NCBI GenBank assembly: GCA_002430925.1
Contig: DJDD01000119.1
Coordinates: 23,858-29,417 of the forward strand
Source: Flavobacteriales bacterium UBA5933
Lineage (GTDB): Bacteria; Bacteroidota; Bacteroidia; Flavobacteriales; Weeksellaceae
Direction: 5' to 3'
DNA: 5,560 nucleotides
The first letter of the stretch is position 1, and every line of letters starts with the position of its first letter. The notes beneath the pieces were generated by a model. The model was not told where the DNA came from, made no database searches, and saw only the letters and a list, made by a program, of their open reading frames with translations. The position numbers and the translations under genes are program-made. Positions 5,516-5,560 of the stretch are shown here, in pieces.

Positions 5516-5560
5516 CTGTCATTTCGAGTGGAATTCTATAAGAATTTTGTATCGAGAAAA
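5516..5560. repeat. Edge of a Bacteroidota extragenic repeat (TGTCATTTCGAG type), cut by the window end
   Basis: The stretch starts CTGTCATTTCGAGTGGAATT and ends ATCGAGAAAA. The pairing of 'TGTCATTTCGAG' with a later 'TCGAGA' is familiar from abundant short extragenic repeats in Flavobacteriaceae; this is recognition from memory, not a search. Inside it, AATTCT (5532-5537) and AGAATT (5541-5546) form a small inverted repeat around ATA. The other boundary lies beyond base 5560. Confidence 0.45.

Noticed and set aside
1..5560. CRISPR array, tRNA, rRNA or insertion sequence
   Set aside because: No regularly spaced repeats, no cloverleaf or rRNA-like stretch, and no transposase motifs were found on either strand.

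Overview
The window is very AT-rich, with AAA/TTA/ATA-dominated codon use, no clear Shine-Dalgarno sequences, and one good match to the Bacteroidetes -7 promoter box (TAnnTTTG). Two extragenic repeat types of flavobacterial character lie at its right end. Together these suggest a member of the Flavobacteriaceae (phylum Bacteroidota). The sequence alone does not fix the genus; a marine low-GC relative of Tenacibaculum or Polaribacter would fit.

Layout, all genes on the + strand. (1) Bases 1-170 hold the last 55 codons of a protein that begins outside the window. (2) Bases 269-973 encode a classical short-chain dehydrogenase/reductase that looks monocistronic: a -7 box lies just upstream and a strong intrinsic terminator just downstream. 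(3) Bases 1084-2133 encode a family 9 glycosyltransferase (ADP-heptose:LPS heptosyltransferase superfamily), preceded by a perfect 22-bp palindrome. (4) Bases 2292-5261 hold a tightly packed three-gene set: a DPM1/ArnC-like GT2 polyprenyl-phosphate glycosyltransferase, a membrane protein made of two LAB_N domains, and an ArnT/PMT-like GT39 membrane glycosyltransferase. The gaps are 5 bp and then an 8-bp overlap. (5) Bases 5262-5560 hold no gene. They contain a long hairpin element resembling a widespread flavobacterial structured RNA or repeat, read on the minus strand, and the edge of a second extragenic repeat cut by the window end.

The three-gene set reads as a self-contained pathway. The GT2 enzyme would load a sugar onto undecaprenyl phosphate at the cytoplasmic face. 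The LAB_N pair, which has the 3+1+3 helix layout of a SWEET-type carrier, is a candidate for moving that lipid-linked sugar across the inner membrane. The GT39 enzyme would then transfer the sugar to an acceptor in the periplasm, such as lipid A, LPS or a protein. The GT9 gene just upstream supports a role in LPS or envelope glycan synthesis. The enzyme families are clear from motifs; the flippase role, the sugar and the acceptor are inference.
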